Origin: Schleiferilactobacillus harbinensis DSM 16991
GTDB taxonomy: Bacteria; Bacillota; Bacilli; Lactobacillales; Lactobacillaceae
NCBI RefSeq assembly: GCF_000425885.1
Contig: NZ_AUEH01000017.1
Location: forward strand, 1-58,438
DNA: 58,438 nt
Direction: 5' to 3'
Shown here: positions 43,639 to 52,650 of the stretch, in pieces
Position numbering within the stretch: the stretch's first letter is position 1
Layout of the letters: the number at the start of each line of letters is the position of its first letter
Notes under the pieces: model-generated
Database searches by the model: none
Seen by the model: the letters and a program-made list of their open reading frames with translations, nothing else
What the model was told of the DNA's origin: nothing
Program-made: the position numbers and the translations under genes

Positions 43639-44556
43639 TTACCGGTTAATTGACCGCGCCATGCGCTGAATCGCATGCCGTTCGCCGCGAATTGCCCGGC
43701 TTAAGGCATAAATGTTCTCGAACGGCGATTGAATGCCCCAAGCGGCATCGCCCATATGCTGAATATCGACGCCGTTGATCTTATTCCGGACAGCGACTTC
43801 TTCGATATAGTGGGCACCGGACCCTTCTTGGCTGGTCCCGATCGTGCTCATTACCAGCGCATCCTGGGCATGGGCCAGTTTCACCACGGCCCGCACTTCT
43901 TCGTCAGTTAGGCCCGGGACAGTCCCAACGGCCGGCACCAGGATCACATCCGCGCCAGCGTCCAGGAAGTCTTTGACCGCGTCCAGACTGACGACAGGCT
44001 CATTGACCCCTGCGCCATGCATCTTACCGGCAATGATCAGGCCAGAGAAGACTTCCTTGGCCACTTTCACATTGGCCGCGATCTGGGCATTGGTCACGCC
44101 CGTACCGGGATTGCCGGTCAAGCAAACGAAATTGAAGCCTAGTTTTTCGACTTCCGTCAGCGTTTTACGACTGGACATCCGGCCCTCCGGAATCTCCAAC
44201 CGGGTCTCGGACATGTCGGCGTTGACATCCACGGGTTCCAGATTGACCCCGATGGGTCGGCCGACCAGGTGCTGCAGGCGCTTGATGCTTTGACCGTCGT
44301 GGTGAACCTTGGCCCCTTCGTTGGGATACAGGCCGAAGATAACAGGATTCAGCACATCCAAGCCGTTCAGCAGGATCAGATCGGCGCCAAAGGCCGCGGC
44401 TACTTCGGAGGTGGTGATACCATCACCGACTTCATGACCGACGACATTCTCGCTGAGCACGACCCGGCCTTCACTGGCCTTGATGCTTTGCTTCAGCTCG
44501 GCGGCTTTCATTCCTAAGATTTCACTGGTATCGGCACTAATTAATCGGGTAACCAT
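43639..44556 (-). CDS. PEP-mutase/TIM-barrel-like protein linked to PTS EIIC
   Basis: A 305-residue cytoplasmic protein with alternating strand-helix pattern of a TIM barrel: VVLSENVVGHEVGDGITTSE, ADLILLNGLDVLNPVIFGLY, FNFVCLTGNPGTGV and LIIAGKMHGAGVNEPVV. Close relatives are labelled PEP phosphonomutase or haloacid dehalogenase-like; neither catalytic motif is evident to me, so the function is unknown. It follows the PTS EIIC gene by 15 bases on the same strand, so it probably acts on the imported sugar phosphate. Confidence 0.7.
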   Translation of the reverse strand: MVTRLISADTSEILGMKAAELKQSIKASEGRVVLSENVVGHEVGDGITTSEVAAAFGADLILLNGLDVLNPVIFGLYPNEGAKVHHDGQSIKRLQHLVGRPIGVNLEPVDVNADMSETRLEIPEGRMSSRKTLTEVEKLGFNFVCLTGNPGTGVTNAQIAANVKVAKEVFSGLIIAGKMHGAGVNEPVVSLDAVKDFLDAGADVILVPAVGTVPGLTDEEVRAVVKLAHAQDALVMSTIGTSQEGSGAHYIEEVAVRNKINGVDIQHMGDAAWGIQSPFENIYALSRAIRGERHAIQRMARSINR

Positions 44557-44571
44557 TAATTTCTCGCTCCT

Positions 44572-45936
44572 TTAATTGTTGGCGGCCGCCTTTTTGGCGT
44601 CGTCGCCCTTTTCTTCAACGATCTGCTGCTTGTTTAAGTTCAGCAGGAACGGCAGGTAAATCAAGACATCAATGACGATATTGACCGCCTGCAGTACACT
44701 GCCCATGACGGAACTGGTAACCAGGAAGCCGGAGATGATCGGCGGCATGGTCCAAGTGGCCAAAGAACCAGTCGTCAGCGGTACCCAGCCGGCTTTCATC
44801 GCACCCCAAGTCGTTAAGGCATTCACCATCGGGGCCAAGATAAAGGGAATGATCAATGTGGTATTCAAAACCACTGGCAGACCGAACATGGTCGGCTCAT
44901 TGATATTGAAAATGCCTGGCGTGATCGTCAGCGGCGCCAGCACTTCCATCTGGCGGCTGGACCGCTTCATGAAGACTAAGATCCCAATGGCGAGTACCAA
45001 GCCTAAGGTGGCACCGCCGCCGCCCATGTAAACGAAGTTATCCATGAACGGTTGGGTAATAATGTGCGCCCCGTGGGCCAGATCCAAATGGTGCGCTTCA
45101 GTCAGCTTGCTGTTGGCCCCTGCATTGATCAGCCAAATCGGGGAGAAGATGGTATTGATGACGTTGCCGCCATGGATCCCCACGAACCAGAAGATACTGT
45201 TTAAGGCGATGGCCACCAGCGTCCCGCCGATCGTATCACCCAACAGGCTCAGCGGCTTGGAGAAGATGTGCAGGAACACATCATGGATGCTGCCCCAGCC
45301 GGCGAAGGCAAAGATCGCGTAAATCACACCCCAGAAGGTGACGATCACAGCGCCTGGGATCAGGGCACTGAAACTATCAGAAATTGCCGGCGGCACGGCA
45401 TCAGGCATCTTGATCCGAATGCCTTTATTAATAAACCACTGGAAGACCCAACCACTGACCAGGCCAATGATGATGGCGATGAACAGGCCTTTGCTGCCTA
45501 AATAGTCATAGGGCATTCCTTCTGCCGGGGCTTTGCCGCCGGTGAAGATGCTGGGCGTTACGACGAAGAACGACGCCACGGCGATGATCCCGGCGGACTT
45601 GCCGTCGGTGTGATACTGCTTGGCGTAACTATCGGCAATCCCGAAGGCCCCAATGACCCCTAACAGACCAAAAGACCCATTGGTGATCTTGGCAAAGACC
45701 TGAGCGATGGAGACGCTGTTGATCTTCGTGTTAGCCAACCAGTCCGTGAACTGATGAACTGGGAAACTATTCAGAATCATGAAGAAGGAACCAACAATGA
45801 TCAGCGGCATCGCGACGGCAATCCCGTCCCGAATGGCGACTAACCATTTATACCCGCCCAATTTAATGGCGATGGGCATCAAATGCTTCTCGATAAAGCC
45901 GTTCAGGCCACGGCTTGAGCTATCCTTATCATCCAT
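44572..45936 (-). CDS. PTS EIIC permease, lactose/cellobiose family
   Basis: A 454-residue membrane channel of a phosphoenolpyruvate:sugar phosphotransferase system, CelB-like. Ten or so helices; family blocks FVGIHGGNVINT and PGIFNINEPTMFGLPVV. The matching EIIA and EIIB genes are not here, so it must borrow them from another locus. The start at 45936 has a weak RBS. It has its own promoter with a cre-like site and is followed by the TIM-barrel gene. A beta-glucoside is the likely sugar, by family only. Confidence 0.9.
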   Translation of the reverse strand: MDDKDSSSRGLNGFIEKHLMPIAIKLGGYKWLVAIRDGIAVAMPLIIVGSFFMILNSFPVHQFTDWLANTKINSVSIAQVFAKITNGSFGLLGVIGAFGIADSYAKQYHTDGKSAGIIAVASFFVVTPSIFTGGKAPAEGMPYDYLGSKGLFIAIIIGLVSGWVFQWFINKGIRIKMPDAVPPAISDSFSALIPGAVIVTFWGVIYAIFAFAGWGSIHDVFLHIFSKPLSLLGDTIGGTLVAIALNSIFWFVGIHGGNVINTIFSPIWLINAGANSKLTEAHHLDLAHGAHIITQPFMDNFVYMGGGGATLGLVLAIGILVFMKRSSRQMEVLAPLTITPGIFNINEPTMFGLPVVLNTTLIIPFILAPMVNALTTWGAMKAGWVPLTTGSLATWTMPPIISGFLVTSSVMGSVLQAVNIVIDVLIYLPFLLNLNKQQIVEEKGDDAKKAAANN

Positions 45937-46053
45937 AAAACAACCAGCTTTCTTTCCATTTTGGCATCTCGCCCCAAATAAAGAAGCGCAAATAATATCA
46001 GCAGGTACACGAGATACCTTTATTCAATAAATTTTACACGTGCCTGTACAATA

Positions 46054-46090
46054 AGTATAGCTCACTTCCACAGCAATGTAAGCGTTTGAT
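46054..46090 (-). promoter_or_regulatory. PTS operon promoter with cre-like site
   Basis: On the minus strand TTACAT (46081-46076), 16-base spacer, TATACT (46059-46054). ATCAAACGCTTACA (46090-46077) matches the cre consensus except at its first three positions, and overlaps the -35 box, so CcpA would block transcription on glucose. The wider gap 45937-46397 contains this promoter and that of mntH, and no gene that I can support. Confidence 0.6.
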
Positions 46091-46311
46091 AGTTTAATAT
46101 AATTGGTTCTATGACAACAAAGGTACCGCTTCCTAACAGGGCGGCTTCTGCCAGAAAATATTTTTATTGGTCTAGTCCAATAATCAGTTCACCATTCAAA
46201 TCTTTCCTTCCATTTCACCCTCATTATCCAGTAACGTTATCTTTCACACTTTCATTGGACTCCGGTATGTTCTATTTTCAGCAACCAAAATAGGCGTAAT
46301 TGAAAAACAGC

Positions 46312-46361
46312 TTAGGCCGGCCTAAAATAATACTTCCCTAATCCAAATTTCGATGTATAAT
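46312..46361 (+). promoter_or_regulatory. mntH promoter with perfect TTAG-N6-CTAA palindrome
   Basis: TTAGGCCGGCCTAA (46312-46325) is a perfect 14-base palindrome directly upstream of a promoter: TTCCCT (46334-46339), 16-base spacer, TATAAT (46356-46361). It matches the operator pattern of the manganese ABC operon. Confidence 0.75.
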
Positions 46362-46397
46362 GTAAACGAAACTGAAAATAGAGAGGTGTGATTGTTC

Positions 46398-48029
46398 TTG
46401 AATGAAAACAATCCGAACCATCGGCATAAGCTGATCGAGTATGCCAACGGTCCTTCGTTGGAAGAAATCAACGGAACCGTCAAAGTCCCGAAGGGCAAAG
46501 GCTTCTGGCGTACCTTGTTCGCCTATTCCGGCCCTGGCGCGCTAGTGGCCGTTGGCTATATGGACCCCGGGAACTGGTCAACGTCGATCACTGGTGGTCA
46601 GAATTTCCAATATCTATTGATGTCGGTCATTCTGATGTCGAGTTTAATTGCGATGCTGCTCCAATACATGGCCGCTAAACTCGGCATAGTCACCCGGATG
46701 GACTTGGCCCAGGCAATTCGGGCCCGCACGAGTAAAACCTTGGGCATTATTCTTTGGATCATGACCGAATTAGCCATCATGGCCACTGATATCGCGGAAG
46801 TCATCGGGGCGGCGATTGCCCTGTATCTGTTGTTCCATATTCCGCTAGTCATCGCCGTATTCATCACCGTATTCGATGTCTTGCTTTTATTGCTTTTGAC
46901 CAGAATCGGCTTCCGGAAAATCGAAGCCATCGTTGTCTGTTTGATTCTTGTCATCCTATTTATCTTTGTTTACCAAGTGGCATTATCCGATCCGAACTGG
47001 GGCGCTGTGATCCAAGGGTTTGTCCCGAACGCTAAGACCTTTGCCACCTCCCCGCAGATTGGCGGCGAAACCCCCTTGTCCGGTGCCTTAGGGATCATCG
47101 GGGCGACAGTTATGCCGCATAACTTATACTTACACAGTGCCATTTCTCAGACCCGGAAAATTGATCACAACGATCCGGATGATGTGGCCGCCGCTGTTCG
47201 TTTCACCGCTTGGGATTCCAACATCCAATTAACCGCCGCGTTCTTCGTTAACGCCTTGCTGTTGATTATGGGGGTTGCCGTCTTCAAGACTGGGGCCGTC
47301 AAGGATCCGTCCTTCTTCGGTTTGTTCCATGCCCTGTCTGATACCTCCAAGCTGAGCAATCCGCTGCTGATCAGCGTTGCCAAGTCTGGGGTACTCTCCA
47401 TCCTATTCGCCGTTGCCCTGTTGGCCTCCGGCCAGAACTCCACGATCACCGGGACCTTAACTGGGCAGGTCATCATGGAAGGCTTCATCCACATGCGGAT
47501 GCCGTTATGGGCTCGTCGGCTGGTCACCCGGTTGATCTCCGTTGTCCCGGTATTGATCACCGTCGGCATGACGACTGGCGAAACCGAAATACAACAGCAC
47601 GTCGCGCTGAATAACCTAATGAACAATTCGCAGGTATTTCTAGCCTTCGCTCTGCCCTTCTCCATGCTGCCGCTGTTAATGATGACCGGCAGTCGGGTCG
47701 AAATGGGCAAGCGTTTCAAGAACAGCGTCATCCTGCAAATCCTCGGTTGGATCTCAGTTATTGGTCTGACCTTCTTGAACATGTACGGCTTGCCTGATTC
47801 CATCACTGATTTCTTCGGCGACAATCCGGCAGCGGCTCAAGTGCAAACAGCACATCTGATTGCCTACATATTGATTGCAATTGTACTGGCCTTGCTGGTC
47901 TGGACAATTATCGATCTGTATCGGGGCAATCAACGGTATGCCGCCGCCTTGGCAGAAAAGGCCGCAGAAGCTAAAGCCAAGGAAGACGCATCAGCGAAGG
48001 GAGTGTCCGCTAATGGATCAGCAAACTAA
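46398..48029 (+). CDS. mntH: Nramp-type Mn2+/H+ symporter
   Basis: A 543-residue natural-resistance-associated macrophage protein, with 11-12 helices, which imports Mn2+ (and Fe2+) with protons. The metal-site motifs are GYMDPGNWST in helix 1 and ATVMPHNLYLHS in helix 6. The TTG at 46398 is used because GAGGTG lies nine bases upstream; an earlier TTG at 46392 is too close to the RBS. A basic-acidic C-terminal tail (about 45 residues) follows the last helix. Coupled to a UspA gene, which overlaps its end. Confidence 0.94.
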   Translation: MNENNPNHRHKLIEYANGPSLEEINGTVKVPKGKGFWRTLFAYSGPGALVAVGYMDPGNWSTSITGGQNFQYLLMSVILMSSLIAMLLQYMAAKLGIVTRMDLAQAIRARTSKTLGIILWIMTELAIMATDIAEVIGAAIALYLLFHIPLVIAVFITVFDVLLLLLLTRIGFRKIEAIVVCLILVILFIFVYQVALSDPNWGAVIQGFVPNAKTFATSPQIGGETPLSGALGIIGATVMPHNLYLHSAISQTRKIDHNDPDDVAAAVRFTAWDSNIQLTAAFFVNALLLIMGVAVFKTGAVKDPSFFGLFHALSDTSKLSNPLLISVAKSGVLSILFAVALLASGQNSTITGTLTGQVIMEGFIHMRMPLWARRLVTRLISVVPVLITVGMTTGETEIQQHVALNNLMNNSQVFLAFALPFSMLPLLMMTGSRVEMGKRFKNSVILQILGWISVIGLTFLNMYGLPDSITDFFGDNPAAAQVQTAHLIAYILIAIVLALLVWTIIDLYRGNQRYAAALAEKAAEAKAKEDASAKGVSANGSAN

Positions 48030-48453
48030 AATCATCAAGCACATCTTGGTCGGCGTGGACGATTCACCGGATGCCCTCACTGCCTTTCAATATGCCCTGC
48101 ACCGTGCTAAGCAGGAAGACACGGAGCTGACCATTGTATCGATTCTGGAAAGCCACGAAATGAATGTGTTCCAGGCCCTGGATAAAGATTATGTCCACGG
48201 CCAACGGGCAGAACTGGAAGAGCATATCAAGAAGTACCAGCAGCTGGCCAAAGAAGCGGGGATCAAAACCGTTAACGCGGTCATTGCCGAGGGTGATCCC
48301 GGCGACACCATCGTTAACCAGGTGATTCCCGCCGTGAAGCCGGACCTGCTGATCGTGGGTGCCCGCTCCAAGCAAGGCATTGCCAAACACTTTGGCAGTC
48401 AGGCCGCCTATATGGCGAAATACGCACCGATCTCGGTACTGGTCGTGCGCTAA
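48013..48453 (+). CDS. Universal stress protein UspA family
   Basis: A 146-residue ATP-binding stress protein. The nucleotide-binding pattern is visible: ILVGVDDSPDAL at the start and LLIVGARSKQGIAKHFGSQAAYMAKYA near the end (G-x2-G-x9-G type). ATG at 48013 lies inside the mntH gene, with AAGGGAG upstream, so translation is coupled to MntH. Nramp-UspA pairs occur in lactobacilli; a regulatory link between metal uptake and this protein is inferred. Confidence 0.9.
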   Translation: MDQQTKIIKHILVGVDDSPDALTAFQYALHRAKQEDTELTIVSILESHEMNVFQALDKDYVHGQRAELEEHIKKYQQLAKEAGIKTVNAVIAEGDPGDTIVNQVIPAVKPDLLIVGARSKQGIAKHFGSQAAYMAKYAPISVLVVR

Positions 48454-48493
48454 ATAAGCAGTACCAACCTCCTTTAAGATTATTTATCTTGTG

Positions 48494-48528
48494 AAAACGC
48501 CGCTGGCCCAAGGGTCAACGGCGTTTTT
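48494..48528 (+). terminator. Terminator after mntH-uspA
   Basis: Arms AAAACGCCG and CGGCGTTTTT with a partly paired loop. Confidence 0.9.
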
Positions 48529-48566
48529 GCTGTCCTCAAATGACTATTATATCTATGGTCAAAATA

Positions 48567-48647
48567 GATTGTTTACAATCTTTTATCAGAAACCCCGTCA
48601 TGTCTTTAAACACCCTTGCTATCCTGAAGTTACTGACAGTGTGTCAG
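48567..48647 (+). promoter_or_regulatory. Two palindromes in the phn operon leader
   Basis: GATTGT-TT-ACAATC (48567-48580) and CTGACA-GTG-TGTCAG (48633-48647) lie in the 140-base gap before phnD. The second ends about 25 bases before the start codon. Either could bind a regulator of the phosphonate operon; no regulator gene is nearby. Confidence 0.55.
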
Positions 48648-48671
48648 AAAATAGGAAAGTTGGTGCAATCA

Positions 48672-49703
48672 GTGAAATTCGGGAAGAAGTTGGCCTTCGC
48701 CGCCAGTGCGGCGGGGATCGCGTTAGCGTTAGCCGCCTGCAGCAATCCGGTCACCGGCGCAAATGGAACCACGAACGGCAGTGACAAAACCATTTCTGTT
48801 GTTTTTTTGCCCAGCGATTCAGCAAAAGAAGCCGACGCCGCGCGCCAGGCGTTGACCAAGGAGATCCGCCAGGCCACCGGCAAGAAGGTCGTTGTGCAAA
48901 CCACTACAGATTACAACGTCGCGATCCAGGCCATCGCCTCCGGCAAGAGCCAAATTGCCCTGCTCGGCCCTGTCGGTTATATCCAAGCCCATCAGCAAAA
49001 CAAGAACGTCGTCCCCATGGTCACATACTCCGGCAAGTCCGGCACATTAAAGGATGCCTTTTATCATAGCTATCTGATGGTGCCCAAGGACAAAGCGGCG
49101 GGGTATCAAGACAGCGGCACCTATTCCTTAAAAAACATTAAAGGGCAACGGATCTCTTATGTGTCTAACACCTCCACCTCTGGCTTTGCGATTCCCGCCG
49201 GCGCGATCCAAAAAGAGTTCAAGCTCAAGAGCACCGATGCCCTCGCCCAAAGCGGCCAATTCTTCCAAAAAGTCCTTTACGGCGGTTCCCATCAAGGTTC
49301 CGCGGTCAATCTGTTCAAAGGAGACGCCGACGTGGCAGCCTTTGACGACATGGACCTGCTGAGTTACGGCAAGTTCACCAACAACTCCGCCGCTGGTGCC
49401 ACCTTCACAGTCAATACCGACGCGCCGGCCCCCTTTGACGCTGTGCGCGGCAAGGAATCCGTGGCTATTGCCGCGTATCAAGTGCAAAACGAACCGCTGG
49501 CCGTGAACAAGAGCGGCATTTCTGCCAGTGATATTAAAAAGATCACCACGGCCTTGACCAGCAGTCGGGTGGCCAACGATCCGCTGTTCTTTGCCCCGGC
49601 AGAGGCCAAGACCCACAGTCTGCTGCCCAAGGACGGCGACACCAAGTTCATCAAGATCAGCGACGATTGGTACAAACCGACCCACGACATTCTCTGCGAA
49701 TAG
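48672..49703 (+). CDS. phnD: Phosphonate-binding lipoprotein PhnD
   Basis: A 343-residue extracellular binding protein for phosphonates such as 2-aminoethylphosphonate. The lipoprotein signal is VKFGKKLAFAASAAGIALA followed by the lipobox LAAC. Family blocks: VVFLPSDSAKEADAAR, IASGKSQIALLGPVGYI and YVSNTSTSGFAIPAG; ADVAAFDDMDL lies in the binding cleft. Start is GTG at 48672, with a GTG nine bases earlier as an alternative; the longer frame from 48540 includes the operator region and is unlikely. Confidence 0.9.
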   Translation: MKFGKKLAFAASAAGIALALAACSNPVTGANGTTNGSDKTISVVFLPSDSAKEADAARQALTKEIRQATGKKVVVQTTTDYNVAIQAIASGKSQIALLGPVGYIQAHQQNKNVVPMVTYSGKSGTLKDAFYHSYLMVPKDKAAGYQDSGTYSLKNIKGQRISYVSNTSTSGFAIPAGAIQKEFKLKSTDALAQSGQFFQKVLYGGSHQGSAVNLFKGDADVAAFDDMDLLSYGKFTNNSAAGATFTVNTDAPAPFDAVRGKESVAIAAYQVQNEPLAVNKSGISASDIKKITTALTSSRVANDPLFFAPAEAKTHSLLPKDGDTKFIKISDDWYKPTHDILCE

Positions 49704-49716
49704 AGGAGGCGCCAAC

Positions 49717-50478
49717 ATGCTGCAAGTACGGCACCTATCGAAAATCTACACAGGCAAACAGCCCTCTTTAGACGATGTTTCCTTCACCGCTCAGCCCGGT
49801 GCCGTGACGGCCATCATCGGTCCTTCCGGTGCCGGCAAGACCACCCTGCTGCGCAGTCTGAACCAGCTGATCACCGACGATGCCGGTGAAATTCTGCTGG
49901 AGAATATTGATCTGCGCCAGCTCAAGCGCCGGGACCTGATGAAACAGCGGACCAAGATCGGTATGATTTTTCAAAACTATAATTTGATCGAACCGCTCAC
50001 CGCCCTGGAGAATGTGCTCCACGGCAGTCTGGCCCGCAAATCCACCCTGGCTGGGGTGCTTTCCCTTTATTCCCGCCAAGAAAAGGGGGAAGCGATGGCC
50101 CTGCTGGCCGATGTGGGCTTGCAAGAATTCGCCTACCATTATGCCGGCGACCTGAGCGGCGGCCAAAAACAGCGGGTGGGTATCGCCCGGGCGTTGATGC
50201 AGCATCCGACCATGATGCTGTGCGACGAGCCGATTGCCTCCCTGGATCCCCGCTCCACGGTCATCGTCATGGATATTCTGCGCCGCCTCGCCGATGCCCA
50301 GGACATGACAATCCTGATCAATCTGCACCAAGTGGATATTGCCAAGGACTACGCCGACCACATTATCGGCTTGAATAGCGGCCGCGTCGTCTTTGACGGC
50401 CCCGTGGCTGAGGCGACTGCGGCCGCGATGGCGGCGATTTATGCCGCTCCGGCCCAGGCTGCTGCCGCAGCGGGGTGA
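49717..50478 (+). CDS. phnC: Phosphonate ABC transporter ATP-binding protein PhnC
   Basis: A 253-residue ATPase. Walker A GPSGAGKTT, Q-loop MIFQNYNLIEPLT, signature DLSGGQKQRV, Walker B MMLCDEPIASLDP and switch His in LINLHQVDIA. The block KSTLAGVLSLYSRQEK is typical of PhnC. ATG at 49717 with GGAGGCG upstream. The C-terminal tail is unusually Ala-rich. It energises the two PhnE permeases. Confidence 0.93.
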   Translation: MLQVRHLSKIYTGKQPSLDDVSFTAQPGAVTAIIGPSGAGKTTLLRSLNQLITDDAGEILLENIDLRQLKRRDLMKQRTKIGMIFQNYNLIEPLTALENVLHGSLARKSTLAGVLSLYSRQEKGEAMALLADVGLQEFAYHYAGDLSGGQKQRVGIARALMQHPTMMLCDEPIASLDPRSTVIVMDILRRLADAQDMTILINLHQVDIAKDYADHIIGLNSGRVVFDGPVAEATAAAMAAIYAAPAQAAAAAG

Positions 50479-50482
50479 GCCG

Positions 50483-51280
50483 ATGACGATGACCAGTTTT
50501 TTCCGTAAAAAGCGGCTGCATCTGACGCTGCTCATCAGCTTGCTCCTAGCGGCTTACGCCGCGGCCGCGCTGATCCTCAATTTCAATTCCCTGTCATTTT
50601 TGTATCTGCACTTAGGGATCGACTGGCTGGCGGTCAATTTCATCCCCAATAGCCAATCGCTGCAGTATTGGGGCAATATCCTGGAAGCCCTGGTCCGCAC
50701 GCTGCTCGTCGCGGTGGCGTCCACCAGTGTCGCCGGGGTCTTCGCTCTGGGCCTCGCGCTGCTCGGGGCGCAACCCACCGGCCCGAATGCCGCTCTGCGC
50801 TGGCTGATCCGCGGCTTCGCCTCCGTACTGCGCAATATTCCCATCGTCGGCTGGGCGCTGTTGCTGTTGTTTTCGTTCAAACAAAATGACTTCACCGGCT
50901 TCCTTGCCCTGTTCTTCCTCAGTCTGGGCTTCCTCACCCGGGCGTTCATGGAAACCATCGAAGCCATCGATGTGGAGAAAATCCAGGCGCTGCAGGTCAC
51001 CGGGGCCAATTACTGGCAGGTCGTCGCCCAGGCTGTACTGCCGGAGATCCTGACGCCGGTATTGTCGTGGCTGCTGTATATGATTGAAAACAACATCCGC
51101 GACGCGACCCTGGTCGGTCTGCTCACGGGGACGGGCATCGGCTTCGTCTTTGATCTGTACTACAAGAGCCTGCGGTACGGTCCCGCCGGACTGGTCGTCT
51201 TGGCGATCATTATGCTGGTAATTGCCGTGGAAACAGTCTCCAGCCTGATTGAAAGGAGGATCGGAATGATTGCTGATTAA
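50483..51280 (+). CDS. phnE: Phosphonate ABC permease PhnE (first copy)
   Basis: A 265-residue permease with six helices. The EAA-type loop that binds PhnC is IQALQVTGANYWQVVAQAVL. ATG at 50483, four bases after phnC. The operon is interrupted right after it by a TnpB element, which separates it from the second permease. Confidence 0.92.
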   Translation: MTMTSFFRKKRLHLTLLISLLLAAYAAAALILNFNSLSFLYLHLGIDWLAVNFIPNSQSLQYWGNILEALVRTLLVAVASTSVAGVFALGLALLGAQPTGPNAALRWLIRGFASVLRNIPIVGWALLLLFSFKQNDFTGFLALFFLSLGFLTRAFMETIEAIDVEKIQALQVTGANYWQVVAQAVLPEILTPVLSWLLYMIENNIRDATLVGLLTGTGIGFVFDLYYKSLRYGPAGLVVLAIIMLVIAVETVSSLIERRIGMIAD

Positions 51281-51444
51281 CGGATCAAATGTAAGCATCG
51301 ATAATCAAGGGCCATCAAGATCCTGAGCGTTTTTATCACATAGTACAGCTTTTCTGGATGAATCTTGATTCAACTTAGCTGAGCACGGAAAGAGACAAAC
51401 GTACATTCGATTCGGTATCCTTGAAATATAAGGAGGTGAATCGA

Positions 51445-52650
51445 ATGCCAATCAAAACACACAAGATACGGATCTATCCCAACGACGAAATGGTTACTGT
51501 TATTACTGAGCTGATGGATTACAACCGCTTTTGCTGGAACAAAGGCTTGGCCGCATGGAATGACATGTATGACGCGTCGTTAGCCGTGGCGGACAAGAAA
51601 CTGCGGCCTAGCGAGTACAAAGTCCGCGACGAGCTGGTGAAAAACAAAACCGACTGGCAGCATCAGTTTTCAGCACGGGTGCTCCAAACTGCTGTCCATC
51701 GGCTGCATCAAGCCTGGCAGAATTTCTTCAATCCCGCTATGCCGGACGCTCACAAGCCTAAATTCCATCATAAGCGGGATCCTAAACAAAGCTTTACGAC
51801 GGACCGGGCGGTCATTACCGGCAAGTACCTGACCTTGGACCGGCCGCATGCGGCCAGCCATCGTTTCAGCGCCATCAAAATGGCGGAAACTTTACGTTTT
51901 ACTGGCGAGATCAAAACCGTGACGATAACCAAGCGCGGAAAAAAGTTCTACGCCAGTGTCAACGCATTGATTGAAGACACTCCACGACCGGCTTTTTATG
52001 ACTGCTGGGACATCGTCGGCATTGATGTGAACGTGGGCCATATCCGCTGGAACGGCGGGGACGTCAACACCTTCACACCACGCATGGCAGCGTTGCATCA
52101 ACGGATCAAGTATTACCAAAAATGCCTGAACCGGAAACGGCGGAGAAATCCGGGCGACTACCGGTCCAAGACCTATCAGCGGATTAAAGCGAAGATGAAC
52201 CGCACTTACGAGCAGGTGCACGCGTTGCAGGATGATCTGATCCACAAGTTCAGCCACAAAATCATCAAGAATTATCCCGTTCCTTGTTTAGAGGATCTGG
52301 ATGTCCACGCGATGATGATGGACGGGAAGAAAGTCAAAGGTCTTCAGCGCGGGCTCTTTCGCCGTTTACGCACGGCAATCGAGTACAAGGCGGCTTGGCA
52401 TCATCGCGATTTGGTGATTGCCAATCGTTTCTTCCCGTCAACGCAGCGCTGTTCAAACTGCGGCTATATCAAGAAAGAAGAAAGCTATGGCGGCAAGATG
52501 ACGCTTCAAGGTGACAGCATTTACCACCAGCATGACGTGTATCGCTGTTACGAGTGCGGTCTTGTCATTGACCGAGACGATAACGCTGTTCAAAATTTGA
52601 TTCAATATGCGGCGGGGCTTACGCCGGAATGGGAAACCGTTCAGAGATGA
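51445..52650 (+). CDS. tnpB: TnpB RNA-guided nuclease (IS605/IS1341 family)
   Basis: A 401-residue TnpB, the ancestor-type relative of Cas12. Its RuvC catalytic residues look intact: Asp in DIVGIDVNVGH (about 195), Glu in PCLEDLDVHAM (about 280) and Asp in GLVIDRDDNAVQNL. The zinc finger is CSNCG and CYECG. N-terminal RNA/DNA-binding motif HKIRIYPND. ATG at 51445 with AAGGAGGTG upstream. Full length, so it may be active; it needs the adjacent omega RNA to cut. Codon use and base composition do not stand out strongly from the neighbours. Confidence 0.92.
   Translation: MPIKTHKIRIYPNDEMVTVITELMDYNRFCWNKGLAAWNDMYDASLAVADKKLRPSEYKVRDELVKNKTDWQHQFSARVLQTAVHRLHQAWQNFFNPAMPDAHKPKFHHKRDPKQSFTTDRAVITGKYLTLDRPHAASHRFSAIKMAETLRFTGEIKTVTITKRGKKFYASVNALIEDTPRPAFYDCWDIVGIDVNVGHIRWNGGDVNTFTPRMAALHQRIKYYQKCLNRKRRRNPGDYRSKTYQRIKAKMNRTYEQVHALQDDLIHKFSHKIIKNYPVPCLEDLDVHAMMMDGKKVKGLQRGLFRRLRTAIEYKAAWHHRDLVIANRFFPSTQRCSNCGYIKKEESYGGKMTLQGDSIYHQHDVYRCYECGLVIDRDDNAVQNLIQYAAGLTPEWETVQR

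Noticed and set aside
46111-46293. 60-codon open frame between the PTS and mntH genes
   Set aside because: No RBS, odd composition, and it runs through the region before the mntH promoter.
48540-48671. 44-codon N-terminal extension of PhnD
   Set aside because: It covers the two palindromes and places the lipoprotein signal in the interior; GTG starts at 48663 or 48672 fit far better.
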